64,000 nucleotides of DNA from Bacteroides faecalis. Lineage in GTDB: Bacteria; Bacteroidota; Bacteroidia; Bacteroidales; Bacteroidaceae. The DNA is taken from the NCBI RefSeq assembly GCF_003865075.1, contig NZ_BHWB01000003.1, positions 124,001 to 188,000 of the forward strand. Direction: 5' to 3'. The first letter of the stretch is position 1. Every line of letters begins with the position of its first letter. Below are positions 37,125 through 44,957 of this stretch, in pieces. Below the pieces are notes generated by a model, which did not search any database, was not told the DNA's origin, and saw only the letters and a program-made list of their open reading frames with translations. The translations under genes were made by a program, and so were the position numbers.

Positions 37125-37661
37125 ATGAATCCAAATAAAATTATTGATAAATATTATCCGCAAGATAGTGCACTGAGATCAGTTTTATTAATACATAGTT
37201 ATGCTGTAGTCCATAAGGCAATGAAAATAATAGATGCTCATCCGGAACTTTCTTTAGATCGTAATTTTGTGCGTGAAGCAGCACTCTTACATGATATAGG
37301 TATTTTTCAGACCGATGCTCCTGCTATTCATTGTTTAGGCTCCCATCCTTATATCTGCCATGGTTATTTAGGTGCTGACCTATTGCGTAGTGAAGGATTT
37401 CCGCGTCATGCATTAGTTTGTGAGCGTCATACAGGTGCCGGACTGTCCTTGCAGGAAATTATTGAACAGCAACTTCCGATTCCTCATCGTGATATGCTTC
37501 CCATCAGTTTAGAAGAGCAATTGATCTGTTTTGCTGATAAGTTCTTTTCGAAAACGCGCCTTGATGAAGAGAAATCTGTAGAAAAAGCCCGGAAGAGTAT
37601 TGCAAAGTATGGTGAAGAAGGCCTTATACGCTTTAATAGATGGTGCTCTCTCTTTTTATAG
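37125..37661 (+). CDS. HD-domain metal-dependent phosphohydrolase
   Basis: 178 residues. LIHSYAVVHKAMKI gives the first His, AALLHDIGIF the HD pair and ICFADKFFSKTR the distal Asp of the HD fold. Proteins of this size often hydrolyse nucleotides or act on unknown phosphoesters; no specific substrate is evident. It is divergent from the NamZ-like gene and 89 bp upstream of lptD. Confidence 0.8.
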   Translation: MNPNKIIDKYYPQDSALRSVLLIHSYAVVHKAMKIIDAHPELSLDRNFVREAALLHDIGIFQTDAPAIHCLGSHPYICHGYLGADLLRSEGFPRHALVCERHTGAGLSLQEIIEQQLPIPHRDMLPISLEEQLICFADKFFSKTRLDEEKSVEKARKSIAKYGEEGLIRFNRWCSLFL

Positions 37662-37716
37662 CACTAAAAAATAATTAAATAACGAAGATTCGCACGTATA
37701 ATTGATGAAGATTGTG

Positions 37717-37724
37717 TACTTTTG
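37717..37724 (+). promoter_or_regulatory. -7 box for lptD
   Basis: TACTTTTG 26 bp before the chosen lptD start at 37751. Confidence 0.5.
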
Positions 37725-37750
37725 CCACTTCAAGCGTAAACTATGAGTTA

Positions 37751-40453
37751 ATGGCGCCATTGAAAGCAAAAATAATTATATCATTCATACTGCTGATTGT
37801 CTTACTGATGCTTCCCGACGAGGCTGTGTCCCAACGTCGAAGAAGAGGGATGATTGCCTCCAACACTGCACAAAAGGACTCCTTACAGGGGAATGATTCC
37901 CTGAAAGCAGATACAGTGACGGTGCAAATTGACTCTTTGCCACCAGCACAGAAGAAACAACCGCTCGATGCGCCGGTTGTTTATGAATCTAATGACTCTA
38001 CTGTCTTTACTTTAGGAGGTGCCGCTACATTGTATGGTGGTGGAAAAGTTAATTATCAGAATATTGAGCTTGCTGCGGAAGTAATTTCCATGAATTTGGA
38101 TAGTAGTACGGTTCATGCCTATGGTATTAAAGACTCTGCCGGAGTGGTAAAGGGGAAACCTGTGTTTAAGGATGGAGATACAGCTTATGATACAGAAACG
38201 ATTCGTTATAATTTCAAGTCTAAAAAAGCTGGTATCACAGATATTGTTACTCAACAAGGAGAAGGCTATGTGACGGGTAATAAGGCAAAGAAAGGTGCTA
38301 ATGATGAAATCTTCATGCAGGATGGTCGGTATACGACTTGTGACCACCATGATCATCCGCACTTTTATATGCAGCTGACTAAAGCAAAAGTTCGCCCTAA
38401 GAAGAATGTAGTAACAGGACCGGCTTACCTTGTAGTTGAAGATGTTCCTTTGCCCTTGGCGGTACCCTTTTTCTTCTTTCCATTTTCTAGTAGTTATTCT
38501 TCAGGCTTTATTATGCCGACCTATATGGATGACTCCAGTCGTGGATTCGGTTTAGCTGAGGGAGGATATTACTTTGCAATCAGCGACATGATGGACTTGA
38601 AGTTGACGGGAGATATATTTACTAAAGGCTCATGGCGACTGTCCGGATTGACTAATTATAATCGACGTTATAAATATTCTGGTACTTTGCAGGCCGATTA
38701 TCAGGTTACTAAGACTGGAGATAAAGGAATGCCGGATTATGCGGTAGCTAAAGACTTTAAAATAGTCTGGAACCACCGTCAGGATGCTAAGGCAAGTCCT
38801 AACAGTACGTTCTCGGCGAGTGTAAACTTTTCGACTAGTAGTTATGAACGTTCCAATATCAACAATCTTTATAACTCTCAGTTGCTGACGCAGAATACTA
38901 AAACATCAAGTATCAGCTATTCACGTAGTTTCCCGGATTTAGGTTTAACGTTGTCAGGAACCAGTAATATTGCACAGACCATGCGTGACTCTTCTATTGC
39001 AGTGACTCTGCCGGATCTTAATATCTCATTAAGTCGTTTGTTTCCGTTCAAGCGGAAGAAAGTAGCGGGAGCCGAACGTTGGTATGAAAAGATTTCTGTT
39101 AGCTATACCGGACGTATGACAAATAGTATCCGTACTAAAGATGATCGTTTGTTTAAAGCCGGATTTAACGAATGGGAGCATTCGATGAATCATAACATTC
39201 CCGTTAGTGCTACTTTTACTTTATTCAAGTATTTTCAGGTTTCTCCTTCGGTGAATTATACAGAACGTTGGTATACCCGTAAGGTAGATCAGGTGTATGA
39301 TATGGAAAAACATCGGTTAGATCCGTTAATGAATGATACTATCAATGGGTTCTATCGTGTGTCCAATTATTCGGCCAGTTTGAGTTTGAGTACTAAGTTG
39401 TACGGTATGTATAAACCTCTTTTTATGAAGAAGAAGGAAATACAACTTCGTCATGTTTTTACTCCGCAGGTAAGTCTTAGTGGTGCTCCGGGTTTTAGTA
39501 AATATTGGGAAGAGTATACTGATTATAATGGGGTGACACAGTACTATTCTCCTTTTAGTGGACAACCTTATGGAGTTCCTTCACGAGAAGGTTCCGGAAC
39601 TGTAAGTTTCTCTGTGTCGAATAACTTGGAAATGAAGTATTATGATGCGAAAAAGGATACATTAAAGAAAGTGAGTTTGATTGATGAGTTTGGTATGGGC
39701 ATGTCTTACAATATGGCTGCAAAGGAAAGACCTTGGAGTGATCTGAGTATGAATATCCGTATGAAGCTGACTAAGAACTATACTTTTAATATGAACGCAT
39801 CGTTTGCTACCTATGCCTACACTTTCGATAAAAATGGTAATGTAGTCACTGGTAATCGTACGGAATGGTCTTATGGACGTTTCGGTCGTTTTCAAGGATA
39901 TGGTTCTTCTTTCAACTATACCTTAAATAATGATTCTTGGAAGAAATGGTTTGGACCGAAAGATGATGTGGAGAAGGATAAGGATACTGAAGATGATGGT
40001 GAAGAATCGGAAGATATAGAAGGAGGAAAGAAAGAAAAGAAAGTTGAAAAAGCACAAGCGGACCCAGATGGTTATCAGGTATTTAAAATGCCATGGTCTT
40101 TAAGTCTTAGCTACTCTTTTAATATTCGTGAAGATCGTACAAAACCTATTAACCGTTATTCTATGCGGTATCCGTTTACTTATACTCATAATATCAATGC
40201 GAATGGAAATGTAAAGATTTCTAACAACTGGTCACTTTCATTCAATACAGGTTATGATTTCCAGGCGAAAGAAATAACACAAACTTCATGTACAATTTCA
40301 CGTGACTTACACTGTTTTAATATACAGGCGAGTCTATCTCCATTTGGACGTTGGAAATACTATAACGTTACTATTCGTGCCAATGCAAGTATTTTGCAAG
40401 ATTTGAAATACGAACAGAGAAGCCAGACTCAAAGTAATATTCAGTGGTATTAA
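37751..40453 (+). CDS. lptD: LPS-assembly outer-membrane protein LptD-like
   Basis: 900 residues from the ATG at 37751 (MAPLKAKIIISFILLIVLLM), which begins a clear signal peptide; a longer frame would cross the promoter. After a Ser/Asp-rich segment comes an OstA-like beta-jellyroll (about 70-220, GGAATLYGGGKVNYQNIELAAE), then a large barrel beginning near SSSYSSGFIMPTYMDDSSRG. It inserts LPS in the outer membrane with LptE. An acidic Lys/Glu loop lies near 735-770. The chain is not interrupted: the insertion sequence begins 134 bp beyond its stop. Confidence 0.88.
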   Translation: MAPLKAKIIISFILLIVLLMLPDEAVSQRRRRGMIASNTAQKDSLQGNDSLKADTVTVQIDSLPPAQKKQPLDAPVVYESNDSTVFTLGGAATLYGGGKVNYQNIELAAEVISMNLDSSTVHAYGIKDSAGVVKGKPVFKDGDTAYDTETIRYNFKSKKAGITDIVTQQGEGYVTGNKAKKGANDEIFMQDGRYTTCDHHDHPHFYMQLTKAKVRPKKNVVTGPAYLVVEDVPLPLAVPFFFFPFSSSYSSGFIMPTYMDDSSRGFGLAEGGYYFAISDMMDLKLTGDIFTKGSWRLSGLTNYNRRYKYSGTLQADYQVTKTGDKGMPDYAVAKDFKIVWNHRQDAKASPNSTFSASVNFSTSSYERSNINNLYNSQLLTQNTKTSSISYSRSFPDLGLTLSGTSNIAQTMRDSSIAVTLPDLNISLSRLFPFKRKKVAGAERWYEKISVSYTGRMTNSIRTKDDRLFKAGFNEWEHSMNHNIPVSATFTLFKYFQVSPSVNYTERWYTRKVDQVYDMEKHRLDPLMNDTINGFYRVSNYSASLSLSTKLYGMYKPLFMKKKEIQLRHVFTPQVSLSGAPGFSKYWEEYTDYNGVTQYYSPFSGQPYGVPSREGSGTVSFSVSNNLEMKYYDAKKDTLKKVSLIDEFGMGMSYNMAAKERPWSDLSMNIRMKLTKNYTFNMNASFATYAYTFDKNGNVVTGNRTEWSYGRFGRFQGYGSSFNYTLNNDSWKKWFGPKDDVEKDKDTEDDGEESEDIEGGKKEKKVEKAQADPDGYQVFKMPWSLSLSYSFNIREDRTKPINRYSMRYPFTYTHNINANGNVKISNNWSLSFNTGYDFQAKEITQTSCTISRDLHCFNIQASLSPFGRWKYYNVTIRANASILQDLKYEQRSQTQSNIQWY

Positions 40454-40587
40454 GCATATTTTAGATCAGTCTTTTCTAATAAAATAGAGGAGTTACATTT
40501 TGTTTGAACCTTCGTAAGTAAATGATCATTGATGATAAAATGACAGTTAGCAATTAAAGGACTGAGAATGCTTAATTTATATAATAG

Positions 40588-40623
40588 AAAGAGGTTGTGT
40601 CAAAATGCTGGCACAACCTTTTT
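40588..40623 (+). repeat. Left terminal inverted repeat, hairpin-forming
   Basis: AAAGAGGTTGTGTCAAAA... The repeat contains an internal stem AGGTTGTG/CACAACCT followed by T residues, so it looks like a terminator for transcription entering from lptD. Confidence 0.85.
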
Positions 40624-40707
40624 TTATGCGCAAAGCCCAGACTTTCGCAAGCCCGGGCTTTGTTATTACCCAAAATTTTTGTAACTTTAGGCATAAAGTT
40701 TTTCGTT

Positions 40708-42369
40708 ATGGCAAAGTTACATTTTCGTCCTTACATTCCCAACCAAACAGTTCTTTTTCCCGGAAGAATTGATGAGAACATAGCATCGAACGATCCGGTT
40801 CGCATCGTTAATACAGTTGTTGATAATCTCAATCTTGACAATTTCAAGAAGCTTTATAAAGCAACCGGTCGTTGTCCTTATCATCCTAAAATGATGCTCA
40901 AGGTAATTATCTACGCCTACATGAACAATATCTATTCGTGCCGCAAAATAGAGAAGCTTCTCCTACGTGACATCCATTATATCTGGCTTTCCGGTAATGA
41001 ACATCCGGATTTTATTACCATCAACCGTTTTCGAAACCGTGTAAAAGAAGAAATAAATACCGTATTTACGCAGTTGGTTCTTGTCCTTGCCGACAAAGGT
41101 TTTATCAGCCTTGACGTAGAGTATATCGACGGTACCAAGATTGAGTCCATGGCCAACAAATATACTTTTGTCTGGCGCAAGACAGTCGAAAAGAACCGTA
41201 CAAAGCTGATGGATAAGATCCGCATTCTCCTGGAGCAGGTAGATGAAGCCATAGCCCAAGAGAACTCCTCCAAAGACACATCCGTAGAGTTCACTCCTGC
41301 CATGCTCTCAGATATAGTGAATGAACTTAAAGAGGTGCTGGAACACCAGCCTGTAACAAAGGACAAGGAACAAAAGAAAGTCATCCGGGAAAAGAAGAAA
41401 CAGGTCCGGGAACTTGAGGAGTACCGTGACAAGCTGATGGAATACGACAATCACCTTGAAGTCCTTGGAGAACGTAATTCCTATTCTAAGACCGATCCTG
41501 ATGCTACATTCATGCGTATGAAAGAAGACGCCATGAAGAACGGGCAGACCAAGCCCGGGTATAATTTACAAACAGGTACTGAAAACCAGTTCATCATAGA
41601 CTTCCGGCTGTTTCCCAACCCCACCGATACGCTGACCCTGATCCCTTTCTTCCACTCCTTCCAGCACCGCTATAACCGCTTACCGGGTATCGGTGTGGCA
41701 GACTCCGGTTACGGCTCGGAAGAAAATTACCGGTTCATGCAAGATAATGGGATAGAAGCCTTTGTCAAGTACAACTACTTCCATAAAGAACAGCGTCCCC
41801 GTTATACCCCCAACCCATTCCATGCGGAGAGTCTCCATTACAATGCGGGGGAGGATTACTACGTTTGTCCTATGGGGCAGCACATGAACCGTATAGGAAC
41901 CAGACGTGACAAAACAGCGAGCGGATACATCTCCGAAAGTGCCCGGTATAAAGCACAAAGATGCGAAGGCTGTCCTTTGCGTGGCAGTTGCTTTAAAGCC
42001 CGGGGGAACCGTATTATAGAAGTCAACCACCGGTTAAACCAATACAAAAGGCAGGCACGGGAAAGGTTGCTCTCAGAAGAAGGAATCAGGCATAGGGGCA
42101 GGCGGTGTATAGAACCGGAAGCCGTTTTTGGACAAATGAAATACAACATGGCATACAGAAGGTTCCGGCATATGGGAGAAGACAAGGTGACAATGGACTT
42201 TGCCTTCTTTGCCATAGCTTTTAATATCAAAAAGATGTGTGCAAAACTGAGAAAGGCAGGAAAGGAGTTCATTACACTTGCTAAATCTATATTTATTGGG
42301 CTATTTATAACTCGATACAACGGGAATATAGTAACTTGTTACCAAATGAATGAGAAAAAAGCGGCATAG
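40708..42369 (+). CDS. IS1182-family DDE transposase
   Basis: 553 residues from the ATG at 40708 (MAKLHFRPYIPNQTVLFPGR); earlier codons fall in the terminal repeat region. The N-terminal DUF772-type domain (GRCPYHPKMMLKVIIYAYMN) is followed by catalytic carboxylates in YIDGTKIES, VADSGYGSEENY and CIEPEAVFGQMKY. A Cys cluster (CPMG, CEGCPLRGSC) lies before the last motif. The frame is intact, so the element is likely active. Translation runs to 42369, 35 bp before the right repeat. Confidence 0.92.
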   Translation: MAKLHFRPYIPNQTVLFPGRIDENIASNDPVRIVNTVVDNLNLDNFKKLYKATGRCPYHPKMMLKVIIYAYMNNIYSCRKIEKLLLRDIHYIWLSGNEHPDFITINRFRNRVKEEINTVFTQLVLVLADKGFISLDVEYIDGTKIESMANKYTFVWRKTVEKNRTKLMDKIRILLEQVDEAIAQENSSKDTSVEFTPAMLSDIVNELKEVLEHQPVTKDKEQKKVIREKKKQVRELEEYRDKLMEYDNHLEVLGERNSYSKTDPDATFMRMKEDAMKNGQTKPGYNLQTGTENQFIIDFRLFPNPTDTLTLIPFFHSFQHRYNRLPGIGVADSGYGSEENYRFMQDNGIEAFVKYNYFHKEQRPRYTPNPFHAESLHYNAGEDYYVCPMGQHMNRIGTRRDKTASGYISESARYKAQRCEGCPLRGSCFKARGNRIIEVNHRLNQYKRQARERLLSEEGIRHRGRRCIEPEAVFGQMKYNMAYRRFRHMGEDKVTMDFAFFAIAFNIKKMCAKLRKAGKEFITLAKSIFIGLFITRYNGNIVTCYQMNEKKAA

Positions 42370-42403
42370 CCAAAAGAAAAGATAACAGGACTATAAATTT
42401 TAG

Positions 42404-42439
42404 AAAAAGGTTGTGCCAACGTTTTGACACAACCTCTTT
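42404..42439 (-). repeat. Right terminal inverted repeat, terminator-like
   Basis: Mirror of the left end with two differences out of 36. On the plus strand it reads as AGGTTGTG/CACAACCT stem followed by CTTTTT, which would end the transposase transcript. Confidence 0.85.
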
Positions 42440-42481
42440 TTATTATAATATCTTATAGAGTTTAAAGAAAACGAGGTGCTT

Positions 42482-43144
42482 TTACCAAACGATTTCTGTT
42501 TCTCCATGTGATTTCAAGTATTCATTTGTTCGGCTAAAGTGTTTATTTCCGAAAAAACCATTATAGGCTGAAAGGGGAGAGGGATGCGCTGAGCTAAGTA
42601 CTAAATGTTTATTACGGTCAATAAATGCACCTTTTCGTTGGGCATATGCTCCCCACAAGATAAATACGATATGCTCTCTTTCTTCTGCTAACGCGCGGAT
42701 AGCTGCATCAGTAAATGCTTCCCAGCCGCGGTTTTGATGTGAGCCGGCCTGATGGGCACGTACTGTTAAAGTTGCATTGAGCAATAATACACCTTGTTGA
42801 GCCCAACGAGTTAAATTTCCAGTAGCAGGTGTTTCAGTTCCCAGATCTGCCTTTATCTCTTTAAAAATATTAATTAGAGATGGCGGGAAAGGAACGCCAT
42901 CGTTTACAGAGAAGCAGAGCCCATGTGCTTGTCCCGGACCGTGATAAGGATCCTGACCGATAATAACTACTTTTACTTTGTCGAAGGGGCAAAGATTAAA
43001 AGCATTGAAAATGAGTTTTCCCGGAGGAAATATTTGGTATTGACTGTATTCGTTTCTAACGAATTCTGTTAATGTTCGAAAATAATCTTTTTCAAATTCG
43101 GGTTGTAGATGTGTTTTCCAACTTTCTTCTATCTGTACATTCAT
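42482..43144 (-). CDS. ung: Uracil-DNA glycosylase
   Basis: 220 residues. Removes uracil from DNA in base-excision repair. The water-activating loop GQDPYHGPGQAHGLCFSV and the Leu-intercalation loop HPSPLSAYNGFFGNKHFS, both diagnostic of family 1 UDG, are present. It lies 5 bp downstream of asnA on the same strand and just beyond the insertion sequence. Confidence 0.97.
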   Translation of the reverse strand: MNVQIEESWKTHLQPEFEKDYFRTLTEFVRNEYSQYQIFPPGKLIFNAFNLCPFDKVKVVIIGQDPYHGPGQAHGLCFSVNDGVPFPPSLINIFKEIKADLGTETPATGNLTRWAQQGVLLLNATLTVRAHQAGSHQNRGWEAFTDAAIRALAEEREHIVFILWGAYAQRKGAFIDRNKHLVLSSAHPSPLSAYNGFFGNKHFSRTNEYLKSHGETEIVW

Positions 43145-43149
43145 GATTA

Positions 43150-44187
43150 TTATATAAGGTGTATATCAAGTTCTTCACATTCTTTACGCATATCTTCGGG
43201 CCAAATGCTAGCCTGTATTTCTCCGATATGAGCTTTACGTAGGTAGAACATACACAAACGGGATTGTCCGATACCGCCACCGATAGATAAAGGAAGAGTA
43301 TCGCTCATCAATCGTTTGTGGAAATAAAGCTCTAATCGTTTTTCTTCATTTTCTTCTTTCAGCTGGCGTTGCAATGCTTCTTTATTCACACGAATCCCCA
43401 TGGAAGACAATTCGATGGAACGCTGTAGAACTTCATCCCAAAGTAAGAGATCACCATTAAGTCCGGGCAGGTCATTCAGACCAGTAGAGGTGTAGTCATC
43501 GTAATCGGGAGCACGTCCGTCATGCTTCTTTCCATCGCTTAGTTTGCAACCGATGCCGATAATAAATACGGCTCCATATTTCTGGCAAATGGCATGTTCC
43601 CGACATTTAGGTTCTAAATTCGGATAAAGCTGGCGTAACTCTTCAGAGTGTATAAAATGCAATTTTTGTGGTAAGCAAGGTTTGATTTGCGGATACATCT
43701 CATAAACCATGTATTCTGTACGAATCATAGCTGCATAGATGCGATTAACAATTTCTTTCAGGAAATCAATATTTCTATCTTCGTTGGTGATAACGCGTTC
43801 CCAATCCCATTGATCCACGTAAAGAGAGTGAAGGTTTCCTAATTCTTCGTCCGAACGAATTGCGTTCATGTCGGTATAGATACCATATCCCGCTTCGATG
43901 CGGTAGTCTGCTAAGGTGAGTCTTTTCCATTTTGCCAATGAATGTACTACTTCAGCTTGTGCATCTCCAAGGTCCTTGATTGGGAATGAAACCGGACGTT
44001 CTATTCCGTTTAGGTCATCATTGATTCCCATTCCTTTCAGTACAAAGAGGGGAGCTGTCACGCGTCTTAAGCGTAGCTCGGATGACAAGTTCAACTGGAA
44101 GAACTCTTTTATTTGTTTTATTCCTAACTCGGTCTGTTTTAGGTCGAGCAATGGTTTATAGTTCTTAGGTTTTATCAAGTAACTCAT
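43150..44187 (-). CDS. asnA: Aspartate--ammonia ligase (asparagine synthetase A)
   Basis: 345 residues from the ATG at 44187 (MSYLIKPKNYKPLLDLKQTE); a longer frame crosses the promoter. An ammonia-dependent class II synthetase-like fold: VTAPLFVLKGMGINDDLNGIERPVSF, DDYTSTGLNDLPGLNGDLL and LSIGGGIGQSRLCM match AsnA. Makes asparagine from aspartate, ATP and NH3. The ung gene follows within 5 bp. Confidence 0.95.
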   Translation of the reverse strand: MSYLIKPKNYKPLLDLKQTELGIKQIKEFFQLNLSSELRLRRVTAPLFVLKGMGINDDLNGIERPVSFPIKDLGDAQAEVVHSLAKWKRLTLADYRIEAGYGIYTDMNAIRSDEELGNLHSLYVDQWDWERVITNEDRNIDFLKEIVNRIYAAMIRTEYMVYEMYPQIKPCLPQKLHFIHSEELRQLYPNLEPKCREHAICQKYGAVFIIGIGCKLSDGKKHDGRAPDYDDYTSTGLNDLPGLNGDLLLWDEVLQRSIELSSMGIRVNKEALQRQLKEENEEKRLELYFHKRLMSDTLPLSIGGGIGQSRLCMFYLRKAHIGEIQASIWPEDMRKECEELDIHLI

Positions 44188-44212
44188 AGGTTTTTTGAAT
44201 GTTAATTGTCGG

Positions 44213-44220
44213 CAAAGATA
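44213..44220 (-). promoter_or_regulatory. -7 box for asnA-ung
   Basis: TATCTTTG on the minus strand, 25 bp before the asnA start; supports the 44187 start. Confidence 0.55.
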
Positions 44221-44502
44221 GAAATAATATTGATATATGTATTGCATATTCTCTAAAAGATTGTCAATTTGATAAAGTATTTACTATATATGTATTCAAA
44301 ATCACAATATGAAATATAAGATAAACTTGTGATAAATGTAATAAATAGCTTCTGATTATCGTTCTTTTGTTAATAGTTTGTTGGGATAGTGAGTTAATTT
44401 GTGAAGGATAGGAACATTTATAGGTTTTATTCTTATGTATTTGAGAAATAAAGGTCTGCTGATAAAATGAAGATTTTATTAGGAATATGCGAAGATTTTT
44501 TA

Positions 44503-44510
44503 TACTTTTG
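44503..44510 (+). promoter_or_regulatory. -7 box of a tRNA transcription unit
   Basis: TACTTTTG followed by CCCTCGCA, initiating near 44517, directly upstream of the decayed tRNA-like sequence and the tRNA-Arg. Confidence 0.55.
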
Positions 44511-44528
44511 CCCTCGCATTTAGGGAAT

Positions 44529-44600
44529 GATCTCATAGCTTAGTGAATAGAGTGTCAGATTCTGATGCAAGGAAATATTTAGAGTTGGGTTGTGAGAGTA
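44529..44600 (+). pseudogene. Decayed tRNA-like sequence
   Basis: A 72-nt stretch, the same length as the tRNA-Arg downstream. The acceptor arms GATCTCA/TGAGAGT pair at six of seven positions, the D-arm GCTT/GAGT pairs (with G-U), and the anticodon 5' strand TCAGA is followed by TTCTGAT, which would give anticodon CTG (Gln). The 3' anticodon strand (GCAAG) and the T-arm no longer pair and the TTC loop is missing. I read it as a tRNA pseudogene; it could be a chance resemblance. Confidence 0.45.
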
Positions 44601-44654
44601 CAATTTGTGAACTCAAAGTATGGATTGAGATAAGTTGTGTGAAAAACAATATAA

Positions 44655-44726
44655 GCACCTGTAGTTCAATGGATAGAATACAAGATTCCGGTTCTTGAGA
44701 TGAGGGTTCGATTCCCTCCGGGTGTA
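44655..44726 (+). tRNA. tRNA-Arg (anticodon CCG)
   Basis: Folds fully: acceptor GCACCTG/CGGGTGT, D-arm GTTC/GAAT, anticodon stem CAAGA/TCTTG around loop TTCCGGT (anticodon CCG, decoding CGG), T-arm GAGGG-TTCGATT-CCCTC, discriminator A. The 3' CCA is not encoded. A terminator follows at 44733. Confidence 0.93.
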
Positions 44727-44732
44727 CAATGC

Positions 44733-44767
44733 AAAAGCTGACTTGTAAAAGTTGGCTTTTGTTGTTT
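44733..44767 (+). terminator. Terminator after tRNA-Arg
   Basis: AAAAGCTGAC and GTTGGCTTTT pair with two G-U pairs around an 8-nt loop, then GTTGTTTT. Confidence 0.7.
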
Positions 44768-44957
44768 TACACGTTTGCTATATAACTTTACTTTTCTGTT
44801 GAAAGTAATTCTATTGTATTACAGAGATGATTAATAGGATGATTTGTTCTGTATCTGCAGCATCTTATCTGTTTATTAATTTATATTTGAAGATGAATGC
44901 AAGGATATCAGGTAATAATAGAATTGCGTTTCTAGAGATTTATATTACTTACAAGAA

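Larger units (their letters stand above)
40588..42439 (+). mobile_element. Complete IS1182-family insertion sequence
   Basis: A 1.85-kb element holding one transposase gene and bounded by 36-bp terminal inverted repeats that differ at two positions. It lies between lptD and ung. TATAATA occurs next to each end (40580-40586 and 42444-42450) but the right copy is not flush with the repeat, so target duplication is uncertain. The interior is richer in GC than its neighbours, suggesting recent arrival. Confidence 0.88.

Noticed and set aside
40454-40587. lptD truncated by the insertion sequence
   Set aside because: The lptD frame ends with a normal stop 134 bp before the left terminal repeat.
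41859-42320. 153-codon antisense frame in the transposase
   Set aside because: Shadow of the intact transposase frame, covering its catalytic Glu region.
40580-42450. TATAATA as the target-site duplication of the insertion sequence
   Set aside because: The left copy nearly touches the repeat but the right copy is shifted by several bases, so it may be chance in AT-rich DNA.
44264-44536. 90-codon minus-strand frame between asnA and the tRNA unit
   Set aside because: Overlaps the tRNA promoter region, low-complexity AT-rich content and no ribosome site or family pattern.
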